From positions 124,001-188,000 of the forward strand of contig NZ_PVTX01000007.1 of assembly GCF_003003075.1 (NCBI RefSeq): 64,000 nt of DNA. Direction: 5' to 3'. The DNA comes from Isoptericola halotolerans. GTDB lineage: Bacteria > Actinomycetota > Actinomycetes > Actinomycetales > Cellulomonadaceae. The position numbers and the translations under genes were made by a program. The notes under the pieces are model-generated. The model was not told where the DNA came from. It was given only the letters and a program-made list of their open reading frames with translations, and did no database searches. This document shows positions 7,597 through 15,194 of this stretch, one piece after another; the stretch's first letter is position 1; each line of letters begins with the position of its first letter.

Positions 7597-9846
7597 TCAG
7601 GCCTCCGTGGTCTGCTCGGCGGACTCGGAGCCGGCCTCGGCCTTCTCCTCGTCCTCGGTGACCGCGACGAGCGAGAGCTTGCCCCGCGGGTCGATCTCAC
7701 CGATCTCGACCTGGATCTTCTGGCCGATGGAGAGCACGTCGTCGACGTTCTCGACCCGCTTGCCACCCACGAGCTTGCGGAGCTGGCTGATGTGCAGCAG
7801 CCCGTCCTTGCCCGGGGAGAGGGAGATGAACGCGCCGAACGACGTCGTCTTGACGACGGTGCCGACGAAGCGCTCGCCGACCTCGGGCACGTGCGGGTTG
7901 GCGATCGCGTTGATCGCCGCCCGCGCGGCCTCGGCGGACGGGCCGTCGGTCGCGCCGATGTAGACCGTGCCGTCGTCCTCGATGGAGATGTCCGCGCCGG
8001 TCTCCTCCTGGATCTGGTTGATCATCTTGCCCTTGGGCCCGATGACCTCGCCGATCTTGTCCACGGGGACCTTGACCGCGATGACGCGCGGCGCGTTCGG
8101 GGACATCTCGTCGGGCACGTCGATCGCCTCGGCGAGCACGTCCAGGATCGTCAGGCGCGCGTCGCGGGCCTGACCGAGCGCGGCCGTCAGGACCGACGCC
8201 GGGATGCCGTCCAGCTTGGTGTCGAGCTGGATCGCCGTGATGAACTCACGGGTACCGGCAACCTTGAAGTCCATGTCGCCGAACGCGTCCTCGGCGCCCA
8301 GGATGTCCGTCATCGCGGCGTACCGGGTCTCCTCGTCCACCGTGTCGGACACGAGGCCCATCGCGATGCCCGCGACCGGGGCCTTGAGCGGCACACCGGC
8401 GTTGAGCAGCGACAGCGTCGAGGCGCAGACCGAGCCCATGGACGTCGAGCCGTTGGAGCCGAGGGCCTCGGACACCTGGCGGATCGCGTAGGGGAACTCC
8501 TCGCGGCTCGGCAGGACCGGCACCAGGGCGCGCTCGGCGAGCGCACCGTGGCCGATCTCGCGGCGCTTCGGGCTGCCGACGCGGCCCGTCTCACCGGTCG
8601 AGTACGGCGGGAAGTTGTAGTTGTGCATGTAGCGCTTGCGCGTGACCGGCCCGAGCGAGTCGATCTGCTGCTCCATGCGGAGCATGTTGAGCGTGGTGAC
8701 ACCCAGGATCTGGGTCTCGCCGCGCTCGAACAGCGCCGAGCCGTGCACGCGCGGCAGCACCTCGACCTCGGCCGAGAGGGTGCGGATGTCCGCGAGCCCA
8801 CGGCCGTCGATGCGCACGCCCTCGGTGAGGACACGCTGGCGCACGAGCTGCTTCTGCAGCGAGCGGTAGGCGCCCGACAGCTCCTTCTCGCGGCCGTCGA
8901 AGCCCGCCTGCAGCTCGCCGAGCATCTGCGACTTGATCTCGTCGAGACGGCCCTCGCGCTCCTGCTTGTCGGCGATCGCCAGCGCGTCGCGCAGCGGGCC
9001 GGCCACGGCCGACTCGACCGCGGCGTACGCGTCGTCGGCGTAGTCCGGGAACAGCGGGAACTCCTGGACGTCCTTGGCGGCCTGCTGCGCCAGGGAGAGC
9101 TGGGCGTCGCAGAGGGCGGCGATGAACGGCTTGGAGGCCTCGATGCCCTCGGCCACCACCTGCTCCGTGGGCGCGGTCGCGCCCTCGGTGCGGATGAGGT
9201 TCCAGGCGTCGTCGGTGGCCTCGGCCTCGATCATCGCGATGGCGACGTCCTCGGTACCGTCGGCGGTGGTGACCTTGCGGCCGGCCACGACCATCTCGAA
9301 GACGGCGCGCTCCTTGTCGGAGTGCTTCGGGAAGGCGACCCACTGGTCGTCGACGAGCGCGATGCGCACGGCGCCGGCGGGGCCGGAGAACGGCAGGCCG
9401 GAGATCTGGGTCGACGCGGACGCGGCGTTCATGGCCAGGACGTCGTAGGCGTCGTCCGGGTGCTGGGCCATGACCGTGATGACGATCTGGACCTCGTTGC
9501 GCAGGCCCTTGACGAACAGCGGGCGCAGCGGGCGGTCCGTGAGGCGGCACGTGAGGATCGCCTCGGTGGACGGGCGGCCCTCGCGGCGGAAGAACGAGCC
9601 GGGGATGCGTCCGGCGGCGTACATCCGCTCCTCGACGTCCACCGTCAGCGGGAAGAAGTCGAAGTGGTCCTTGGGGTGCTTGCCGACGGCGGTGGTCGAC
9701 AGCAGCATCGTGTCGCCGTCGAGGTAGGCCGCGACGGAGCCGGCGGCCTGACGGGCCAGTCGGCCCGTCTCGAAACGGATGGTGCGGGTGCCGAAGCGGC
9801 CGTTGTCGATGACAGCCTCGGCGGAAGTGATCTCGGGACCCTCCAC
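7597..9846 (-). CDS. pnp: Polyribonucleotide nucleotidyltransferase (PNPase / guanosine pentaphosphate synthetase)
   Basis: A 749-residue phosphorolytic 3'-5' exoribonuclease. It has two RNase PH domains (about residues 10-240 and 335-560) linked by an all-helical segment, a KH domain ([20 protein letters not shown]) and a C-terminal S1 domain ([20 protein letters not shown]). In Actinobacteria the same enzyme was described as a guanosine pentaphosphate synthetase. GTG 9846 was chosen because AGGAGG is 6 nt upstream; the frame extends 11 codons further without a better site. rpsO lies upstream, separated by a hairpin at 10017-10043, the classical rpsO-pnp pair. Confidence 0.97.
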   Translation of the reverse strand: MEGPEITSAEAVIDNGRFGTRTIRFETGRLARQAAGSVAAYLDGDTMLLSTTAVGKHPKDHFDFFPLTVDVEERMYAAGRIPGSFFRREGRPSTEAILTCRLTDRPLRPLFVKGLRNEVQIVITVMAQHPDDAYDVLAMNAASASTQISGLPFSGPAGAVRIALVDDQWVAFPKHSDKERAVFEMVVAGRKVTTADGTEDVAIAMIEAEATDDAWNLIRTEGATAPTEQVVAEGIEASKPFIAALCDAQLSLAQQAAKDVQEFPLFPDYADDAYAAVESAVAGPLRDALAIADKQEREGRLDEIKSQMLGELQAGFDGREKELSGAYRSLQKQLVRQRVLTEGVRIDGRGLADIRTLSAEVEVLPRVHGSALFERGETQILGVTTLNMLRMEQQIDSLGPVTRKRYMHNYNFPPYSTGETGRVGSPKRREIGHGALAERALVPVLPSREEFPYAIRQVSEALGSNGSTSMGSVCASTLSLLNAGVPLKAPVAGIAMGLVSDTVDEETRYAAMTDILGAEDAFGDMDFKVAGTREFITAIQLDTKLDGIPASVLTAALGQARDARLTILDVLAEAIDVPDEMSPNAPRVIAVKVPVDKIGEVIGPKGKMINQIQEETGADISIEDDGTVYIGATDGPSAEAARAAINAIANPHVPEVGERFVGTVVKTTSFGAFISLSPGKDGLLHISQLRKLVGGKRVENVDDVLSIGQKIQVEIGEIDPRGKLSLVAVTEDEEKAEAGSESAEQTTEA

Positions 9847-10056
9847 GGGTGCCCTCCTGATTCTCGAAGGCGCCGCCATCCGAGCGACGGTCTTCGATCG
9901 AGGCCCACGGAACCACGCACCGGACGTGCCGGGCGGTTCGGGGGGCCACTACCGAGGACCGGACCTCGGCCCGGCGGCGCGGTGTGGGTGTCTTACCAGG
10001 ACATCACACCAGACCAGCCCGGCCCCTGCGAGAGGGGCCGGGCCGGCGGGGTGACG
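9847..10056 (-). promoter_or_regulatory. rpsO-pnp intergenic region with pnp leader
   Basis: This 210-bp stretch carries no gene. From the rpsO side it holds the strong hairpin at 10017-10043, then a possible promoter (TAAGAC at 9990-9995, preceded by TGG as an extended -10), then a hairpin CCGAGG-loop-CCTCGG at 9952-9969 inside the predicted pnp leader. In other bacteria the pnp leader hairpin is cut by RNase III and used for autoregulation; the same role here is only inferred. Confidence 0.4.
10017..10043 (-). terminator. Hairpin terminator or processing site after rpsO
   Basis: A perfect 10-bp GC-rich stem (arms 10017-10026 and 10034-10043) with a 7-nt loop, located 13 bp after the rpsO stop codon. 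The bases after the stem on the minus strand read GCTGGTCTGG, so there is no T-tract. It may terminate partly or stabilise the rpsO message before pnp. Confidence 0.6.
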
Positions 10057-10326
10057 TCAGCGGCGCAGGCCGAGGCGCTCGATGAGTGCGCGGTAGCGCA
10101 CGATGTCGACCTTCTGCAGGTAACCCTGCAGGCGACGGCGCTGGCCGACGAGCAGCAGGAGGCCACGACGCGAGTGGTGGTCGTGCTTGTGCTCCTTGAG
10201 GTGCTCGTTCAGGTCGTTGATGCGCTGCGTGAGCAGCGCGATCTGCACCTCGGGCGAGCCGGTGTCGCCCTCGTGAGTCGCGTACTCGGTGATGATGGAC
10301 TGCTTGGTGGCAGCGTCGAGCGGCAT
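10057..10326 (-). CDS. rpsO: 30S ribosomal protein S15
   Basis: An 89-residue protein of standard length. It begins [20 protein letters not shown], contains the 16S-binding [19 protein letters not shown] segment at about residues 46-64 and ends in [12 protein letters not shown]. It binds the central domain of 16S rRNA early in 30S assembly. GAGGGAG precedes the ATG. The upstream 78 bases can fold into a stem with a two-base bulge (GCG-CC-CGGTG paired with CACCGCGC), which may be an autoregulatory S15 leader. A possible -10 is TACCAT at 10411-10416, within TGATACCAT. Confidence 0.98.
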   Translation of the reverse strand: MPLDAATKQSIITEYATHEGDTGSPEVQIALLTQRINDLNEHLKEHKHDHHSRRGLLLLVGQRRRLQGYLQKVDIVRYRALIERLGLRR

Positions 10327-10410
10327 GGCTCTCCCTCTGGTGTCGTTGCGCGGTGCTCCGGGACTTCTTCACCGGGCGCTCTGGATCCGCGGCCGAACTA
10401 CGGCACAGCC

Positions 10411-10416
10411 ATGGTA
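10411..10416 (-). promoter_or_regulatory. rpsO: Possible rpsO promoter, extended -10 TGATACCAT
   Basis: On the minus strand TACCAT is preceded by TGA, giving an extended -10 element between the peroxidase stop codon (10425) and rpsO. The predicted mRNA leader is about 78 nt. No good -35 is seen. Confidence 0.35.
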
Positions 10417-10424
10417 TCAGCGGT

Positions 10425-12425
10425 TCATGCGCCTCCGTCGTGACCCGCGGGACGGCCGTCGACCCGGCGGAACGTCCCGTCGGGGAGCGGGTGCACGCCG
10501 GCGAACCGGAGCAGGTCCGTCAGCGTGGTGATCATGCGCCCGTCCTCCAGCCGGACGCCGTCGGCGGGCGTCCACGGGTCGGGCGTGCGCAGGAACGACT
10601 CGTCGTCCTGTCGCAGCAGGTAGACGAACGTCTCCGCCAGGATCCGGCTGCCCACCTCGCCCAGGAAGTTGCCGTTGCCCTCGACCGCGGCCTCCTGGAG
10701 CACGTAGTACCACAGCGGGGTGCGACCGCGCCCGATCGCGTCGAGGGCCGCCCCCACCTCGGGCGCGGTGCCCGCCGTGAGCTGGTCCCGGGTCAGCGGG
10801 GCGACACCGAGCTCCGCGGCGACCTCCTCCCCCGTCGGCAGCGCCAGCATGTAGCCGCGCAGCAGGTTGCGCTGCGCGAGCTGCTTCAGCATGGCGCTGA
10901 CCGCCTGCGTCATCGGCGACCCATCGGCTCCCAGCGGGACCTTCGCCGGGTCGAGGGGCGCGCCGTCGTCGTCGACCTCGCCGAAGCCCTCCTTGAGCAT
11001 GGTCCGCAGACCGTCGGCCAGGAACGGGTCGATCTTGCGCGCCCGGCGAGCCGGGTCCGGCTCGCCCTTGTCGACGAACCGGGTCCAGTCGATCGGCCAG
11101 TTGGACGGCAGCGCGTCGAGCTGCTGCGCCGCGCTGGGCGACAGCCCGCCCCCGCCGGTGAACCGGAAGAGGTTCTCGAGGGAGGCGAACCCGACGGCGC
11201 CCCCGGGGCCGAAGTTGACGTTGAAGTCGTAGCCGTTGCGGACCATCGAGTGGCCGAACCGGAACGCGGCGACGGCGAACTCCAGCGGCATGGCGATGGT
11301 ACGCAGCGGGCGGAAGAGCAGCGTGTGCTCGTGCAGCACCTGGTCGAGGACCCCGGGCCGGGTGAGCGTGCGCAGGTAGTCGTGCAGCACCAGCCACTGG
11401 TAGTGGTGGCGCACGAGGGCGCGGGCCTGCTCGAAGGTGGCCCGGTCGTCGGGGGCGAGCCACGGCTGGGTCAGCCGCACCCAGTCGACGACGGCGTTGT
11501 GGAACCGGATGAAGGCCACGTGGAGCTGCGCCACCACGAGGTTCTCGTCGTTGCGGCCGTCGGGGATCTTCGTGCTGCGCCGCAGACCGGGGTTACCGGC
11601 GTCCTGCGCCTCCTGCTCGGAGAACCGCGGGAGGTCCCGCTGCGGGTCGTCGCCGGGTTCGACGAGCTCGAACCCCGGTACCGCCGTGGTCGAGACGCGG
11701 CCGAGCGCCAGCTTCACGGGGTCGGCGGCCGAGTAGGCGACCTCGCTCCGGGTGGGCCCCTCGGCCTCGCCCGGCAGCCGTGGTCCGCTGCCGTACATGC
11801 TGTCCAGGTCCAGCCCGGGGTGACGACCGTTGTGCAGGCTGGCCACGACGTCGTCCGGCCGGACGACGGTGAAGGGGTCGTTGACGATGTCGCCGAGCGC
11901 GAGGTCGCCGTCCGCGCCAGCGGTGGTGTCCGGGCCGTTGGTGTTCAGCGTGATGTCGTGGTCGATGAACTGGCCCCAGTAGGTGTAGACCGCCGGGACG
12001 GTCGAGTCCTGGGCGGGGTCACGGGCGTCCGACTCGATCATGTGCTCGCCCAGCGACTTCAGCGCCGTGACCGTGGCGGCCACCGTCGCCGCGTCCTGCG
12101 ACGGCAGGTGAGCCGCGGGGAACTCGGTGCGCAGCCGGGCGAACAGGTAGTCGAAGGACGTCGTCGCGTCGAAGCGGCCGTGCCGGTAGTCGAGCAGGAC
12201 GGCCGCCGCGGTCCTCGGCAGGAACGGCGCGTCCGACGTGCGCGGGTCGGCGGCCTCGCTCGTCCCGGGCGTGTCGGGGACGACCCGGCCGCCGTGCCCG
12301 ACGTTGCGCACCGTCCGTCCGTGCGGGGTCTGGTTGAGGTCGACGCGCGGGTCCGGCGACGACGGTTCGGTCTGCGGAGCGGTGATCTTCTGGTCGGCGG
12401 TCGCGCCGGCCTGCGGAGCCTCCAT
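10425..12425 (-). CDS. Animal-type (peroxinectin-like) haem peroxidase family protein
   Basis: A 666-residue member of the peroxidase-cyclooxygenase superfamily. The distal-side motif YWGQFIDHDITLN, near residues 145-157, holds the catalytic His and the Asp that can link covalently to haem. A catalytic Arg lies in VAFIRFHNAVVDW (about residue 300), and the proximal His is in FRFGHSMVRNGYDFN (about residue 390). No signal peptide is seen, so it is probably cytoplasmic or leaves by an unknown route. The ATG at 12425 follows GAGAGGCAGGG; an upstream open frame lacks similarity and was excluded. The gene sits between ribF and rpsO, two genes that often lie near each other. Function and substrate are unknown. 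Confidence 0.88.
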   Translation of the reverse strand: MEAPQAGATADQKITAPQTEPSSPDPRVDLNQTPHGRTVRNVGHGGRVVPDTPGTSEAADPRTSDAPFLPRTAAAVLLDYRHGRFDATTSFDYLFARLRTEFPAAHLPSQDAATVAATVTALKSLGEHMIESDARDPAQDSTVPAVYTYWGQFIDHDITLNTNGPDTTAGADGDLALGDIVNDPFTVVRPDDVVASLHNGRHPGLDLDSMYGSGPRLPGEAEGPTRSEVAYSAADPVKLALGRVSTTAVPGFELVEPGDDPQRDLPRFSEQEAQDAGNPGLRRSTKIPDGRNDENLVVAQLHVAFIRFHNAVVDWVRLTQPWLAPDDRATFEQARALVRHHYQWLVLHDYLRTLTRPGVLDQVLHEHTLLFRPLRTIAMPLEFAVAAFRFGHSMVRNGYDFNVNFGPGGAVGFASLENLFRFTGGGGLSPSAAQQLDALPSNWPIDWTRFVDKGEPDPARRARKIDPFLADGLRTMLKEGFGEVDDDGAPLDPAKVPLGADGSPMTQAVSAMLKQLAQRNLLRGYMLALPTGEEVAAELGVAPLTRDQLTAGTAPEVGAALDAIGRGRTPLWYYVLQEAAVEGNGNFLGEVGSRILAETFVYLLRQDDESFLRTPDPWTPADGVRLEDGRMITTLTDLLRFAGVHPLPDGTFRRVDGRPAGHDGGA

Positions 12426-12655
12426 GGCCCTGCCTCTCGCACGAGGGTTGCGGCGATCGGCCGTGGGCCGTCGCACGGACGCGTGCCCCCTCAGAGGCGA
12501 GCACACGGATGCGGGGCCGGTCGCACCTCCGCCCGAGGCGGTGCGGCGTCGCGAGAGGGGCTGGGCGCCCCAGACCAGGATGCCCCCGGTCCTGCCGGGA
12601 GGGAAGGCCGCGGACGGCGTTCGTGACACCCCGGCGGTCTTTTCACCCGCTCGGG

Positions 12656-13630
12656 TCAGCCGAGGATCGCGCGGGCGCGCGCGACGTCGTCGTGCATCTG
12701 GCGCACGAGCGGCTCGATCCCGTCGAAGCGCAGGGTCGCACGCAGGTGCTCGACGAGCTCGAGGACGACCTCCTCGTCGTACAGGTCCAGGTCCGTGCGG
12801 TCGAGCACGTACGCCTCGACCCGACGTTCGACGCCGTCGAACGTCGGGTTGGTCCCGATCGAGATGGCCGCCGGCAGCCGGACGTCGGGATGCCCGGGAT
12901 CGCTCTCGGCGAGCGCGGGGCGCCGCAACCATCCCGCGTACACCCCGTCGGCGGGCACCATGCCGGCGATCCCGCCCAGGTTCGCGGTCGGGAAGCCGAG
13001 CTCGCGTCCCCGGGCGTCGCCGTGGACGACGGTGCCTCGCACCCGGTGCGCACGGCCGAGCACGTCGGCGGCCTGGGCCACGTCCCCCTCGGCGAGCAGC
13101 GCCCGGGCCGCCGAGCTCGACCACCGCTGCCGGGCGCCGGCAGACTCCGCGAGGCACTCCCCCACGTCGTCGATCGCCACGACCTCGAACCCGTGCTCAC
13201 CGCCGAGCTCGACCATCGTCGCCAGGGTGCCGGAGTTGTCCCGGCCGAACCGGACGTCGTGACCGACCACCACGCTGCGGGCACCGAGCCCTGCGGTGAG
13301 GTACCGCGTGACGAACGCCTCGGGGTCCTGCGCGGCGAAGGCGAGCGAGTAGGGGATGACCAGCACGGCGTCGAGCCCCGTGGCCGCCAGGAGGTCCAGC
13401 CGGTCGGCGAGCCCCGTGAGGAGCTCCGGAGCGGACTCCGGCCGGTGCACGACGGCGGGGTGCGGGTCGAACGTCACGGCGACGGCCGCGAGGCCGTCGG
13501 CCCGCGCGAGGTGCACCAGCCGGCCGAGGACCGCCTGGTGCCCGCGGTGGACACCGTCGAAGTTGCCGATCGTGACGGCGGACGGACCGAAGCCGTCGGG
13601 GACCTGGTCCAGGTCCGTGAACACTTGCAC
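12656..13630 (-). CDS. ribF: Bifunctional riboflavin kinase / FAD synthetase
   Basis: A 324-residue cytosolic enzyme that makes FMN and then FAD from riboflavin. The N-terminal adenylyltransferase domain has TIGNFDGVHRGHQAVL at residues 19-34 (the G-N-F-D-G-x-H-x-G-H motif). The C-terminal kinase domain has GRELGFPTANL, containing the PTAN magnesium/ATP motif. Length is normal. GTG 13630 was chosen because GAGGAG precedes it by 10 nt and the family N-terminus begins about 15 residues before the motif. It lies 91 bp after truB and may have its own promoter (13689-13694). Confidence 0.96.
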   Translation of the reverse strand: MQVFTDLDQVPDGFGPSAVTIGNFDGVHRGHQAVLGRLVHLARADGLAAVAVTFDPHPAVVHRPESAPELLTGLADRLDLLAATGLDAVLVIPYSLAFAAQDPEAFVTRYLTAGLGARSVVVGHDVRFGRDNSGTLATMVELGGEHGFEVVAIDDVGECLAESAGARQRWSSSAARALLAEGDVAQAADVLGRAHRVRGTVVHGDARGRELGFPTANLGGIAGMVPADGVYAGWLRRPALAESDPGHPDVRLPAAISIGTNPTFDGVERRVEAYVLDRTDLDLYDEEVVLELVEHLRATLRFDGIEPLVRQMHDDVARARAILG

Positions 13631-13688
13631 GCCGATCGTGCTCCTCGCTCGGGGTCTCGTGGGGCGCCGCCGGTGACACCGACGGACC

Positions 13689-13714
13689 AGGATAGTCACG
13701 TGCCGCGCGGCACG
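13689..13714 (-). promoter_or_regulatory. ribF: Possible ribF promoter with adjacent 16-bp palindrome
   Basis: TATCCT (13689-13694 on the minus strand) is a fair -10 box giving a leader of about 50 nt before GTG 13630. Just upstream of it, where a -35 would lie, is the perfect palindrome CGTGCCGCGCGGCACG (13699-13714), 8 bp after the truB stop codon. It could be an operator or the hairpin end of the truB message. Confidence 0.35.
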
Positions 13715-13721
13715 GGACCGG

Positions 13722-14681
13722 TCAGCCGGCCGGTGCGAGCACCAGGACCGGTCGCGCCAGACGCTCGCCGTGACGCGTGGTGTCCTCGAGCAGCGCCACG
13801 AGCCGTCCGTCGGGGCCGATGCCCGCCAGGGTGCCCTCCGCCCCCGACGGGGCGACCCACTGGCCGTAACCCAGTGCCGTCGACTCGTCAGCCGTCAGCT
13901 CACGGACCTCGAACGCGGCCCGGGCGGCGTCCGCCGGCGAGAGCGTGGACAGGACGCCGTCGGCGTCCGCCTGCGCCTCCATCTCGTCCAGGGTGCGCGC
14001 TCCGGCCAGCCCGTAGCCGCCCACCCGGGTGCGGCGCAGCGCCGTGAGATGACCCATCGTGCCGAGGGCGACGCCCAGGTCCCGCGCCAGCGCACGGACG
14101 TAGGTGCCGGAGGAGACCACGACGCTCGCGTCGAGGTCCGTCACCGGCACGCCGTCCGCCGTGCCGGACCGGACCGCGCGGACGTCGAAGGCGCTCACCG
14201 TCACCGGCCGGGCCGCCAGCTCGACGTCCTCGCCGGCCCGGACCCTGGCGTAGGCCCGGCGACCGTCGACCTTGATCGCGCTGACCGTGGTGGGCACCTG
14301 CTCGATGTCGCCGGTCAGCGACGCGACCGCCCGCTCCAGGACGCCCGGATCGACGCCGTCGGCGACGCCGGGCGTCCCGACGACCTCGCCCTCGGCGTCG
14401 TCCGTGGTGGTGCCCACGCCCAGCCGGATCGTGGCCTCGTAGGCCTTGTCCGCACCGACCACGTAGGTCAGGAGGCGGGTGGCGCGGCCGACGCCGACGA
14501 CGAGCACCCCGGTGGCCATCGGGTCGAGGGTCCCGGCGTGGCCCACCTTGCGCGTGCCCGCCAGCCGACGGCACCGGGCGACGACGTCGTGGCTGGTCAG
14601 TCCGGCGGGCTTGTCGACGACGAGGAAGCCGTCCGCCGCCGTGGGACGGCGTGGCGGCCGCTGAGGGCGGTGCTCGGCCAC
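13722..14681 (-). CDS. truB: tRNA pseudouridine(55) synthase
   Basis: A 319-residue enzyme that makes pseudouridine 55 in the T-loop of tRNAs. It has DGFLVVDKPAGLTSHDVV at residues 17-34 and the catalytic-loop motif GHAGTLDPMATGVLVVGVG (catalytic Asp near residue 53). The C-terminal part after residue 235 forms the PUA-like domain. It begins with GTG one base after the rbfA stop codon, the usual rbfA-truB coupling. Confidence 0.97.
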   Translation of the reverse strand: MAEHRPQRPPRRPTAADGFLVVDKPAGLTSHDVVARCRRLAGTRKVGHAGTLDPMATGVLVVGVGRATRLLTYVVGADKAYEATIRLGVGTTTDDAEGEVVGTPGVADGVDPGVLERAVASLTGDIEQVPTTVSAIKVDGRRAYARVRAGEDVELAARPVTVSAFDVRAVRSGTADGVPVTDLDASVVVSSGTYVRALARDLGVALGTMGHLTALRRTRVGGYGLAGARTLDEMEAQADADGVLSTLSPADAARAAFEVRELTADESTALGYGQWVAPSGAEGTLAGIGPDGRLVALLEDTTRHGERLARPVLVLAPAG

Positions 14682-14682
14682 G

Positions 14683-15108
14683 TCAGTCGTCGTCGGACGT
14701 GCGGTAGGGGTCGGCCTCCCCGGCCGGCTCCTTGCCCTCGCGCAGCGCCGCCAGCTCGGCGTCGCGCCGCCGCGCCTCGAGCAGTGCCGCGTCGAGGTGC
14801 GCAGCCGTCTCCGGCACGGAGTCCAGGTGGAACTCGATGCTCGGCGTCAGGCGCATCTGCGTCTGCTTGCCCACCTCCGAGCGGATCATGCCCTTGGCGC
14901 TCTCGAGCGCTGCCGCGGTGCCGGCCCGCTCCTCGTCGTCGCCGTAGACCGTGTAGAACACCGCGGCCTGCTGCAGGTCACCGGTGACACGGACGTCCGT
15001 GACCGTGACGAACCCGAGGCGCGGGTCCTTGATACGGGTGTCGAGCAGCTGCGCGACGATCTCCTTGATGCGGTCCGCCAGCTTGCGGGCCCGTGGGTTC
15101 TGGCTCAT
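14683..15108 (-). CDS. rbfA: 30S ribosome-binding factor A
   Basis: A 141-residue protein that binds free 30S subunits and helps 16S rRNA 5'-end maturation. The start [20 protein letters not shown], the strand [19 protein letters not shown] and the segment [16 protein letters not shown] are diagnostic. The C-terminal 25 residues are a charged tail. GAGGGAG lies 5 nt before the ATG. A long perfect hairpin (15131-15181) stands between infB and this gene, so expression may differ from infB. Confidence 0.97.
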   Translation of the reverse strand: MSQNPRARKLADRIKEIVAQLLDTRIKDPRLGFVTVTDVRVTGDLQQAAVFYTVYGDDEERAGTAAALESAKGMIRSEVGKQTQMRLTPSIEFHLDSVPETAAHLDAALLEARRRDAELAALREGKEPAGEADPYRTSDDD

Positions 15109-15130
15109 CCGTACTCCCTCTCGTGACGCC

Positions 15131-15181
15131 GACGGCGTCCCGCCGCACCGCTGTGACCAGCGGGAGCGGCGGGACGCCGTC
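15131..15181 (-). terminator. Very strong hairpin between infB and rbfA
   Basis: A perfect 16-bp stem (15131-15146 with 15166-15181) is topped, after a small internal loop, by a further 6-bp stem (15148-15153 with 15158-15163) closed by the tetraloop TGAC. It begins 13 bp after the infB stop codon and ends 22 bp before rbfA. The bases that follow on the minus strand contain no T-tract, so it is either a T-less terminator, an attenuator or an RNA-stability element. Confidence 0.7.
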
Positions 15182-15194
15182 GGTGGTGCGGACC

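Noticed and set aside
12426-13157. N-terminal extension of the peroxidase to about 910 residues
   Set aside because: The extra part lies over ribF in another frame, is Arg/Pro-rich and has no similarity; ATG 12425 has a ribosome binding site.
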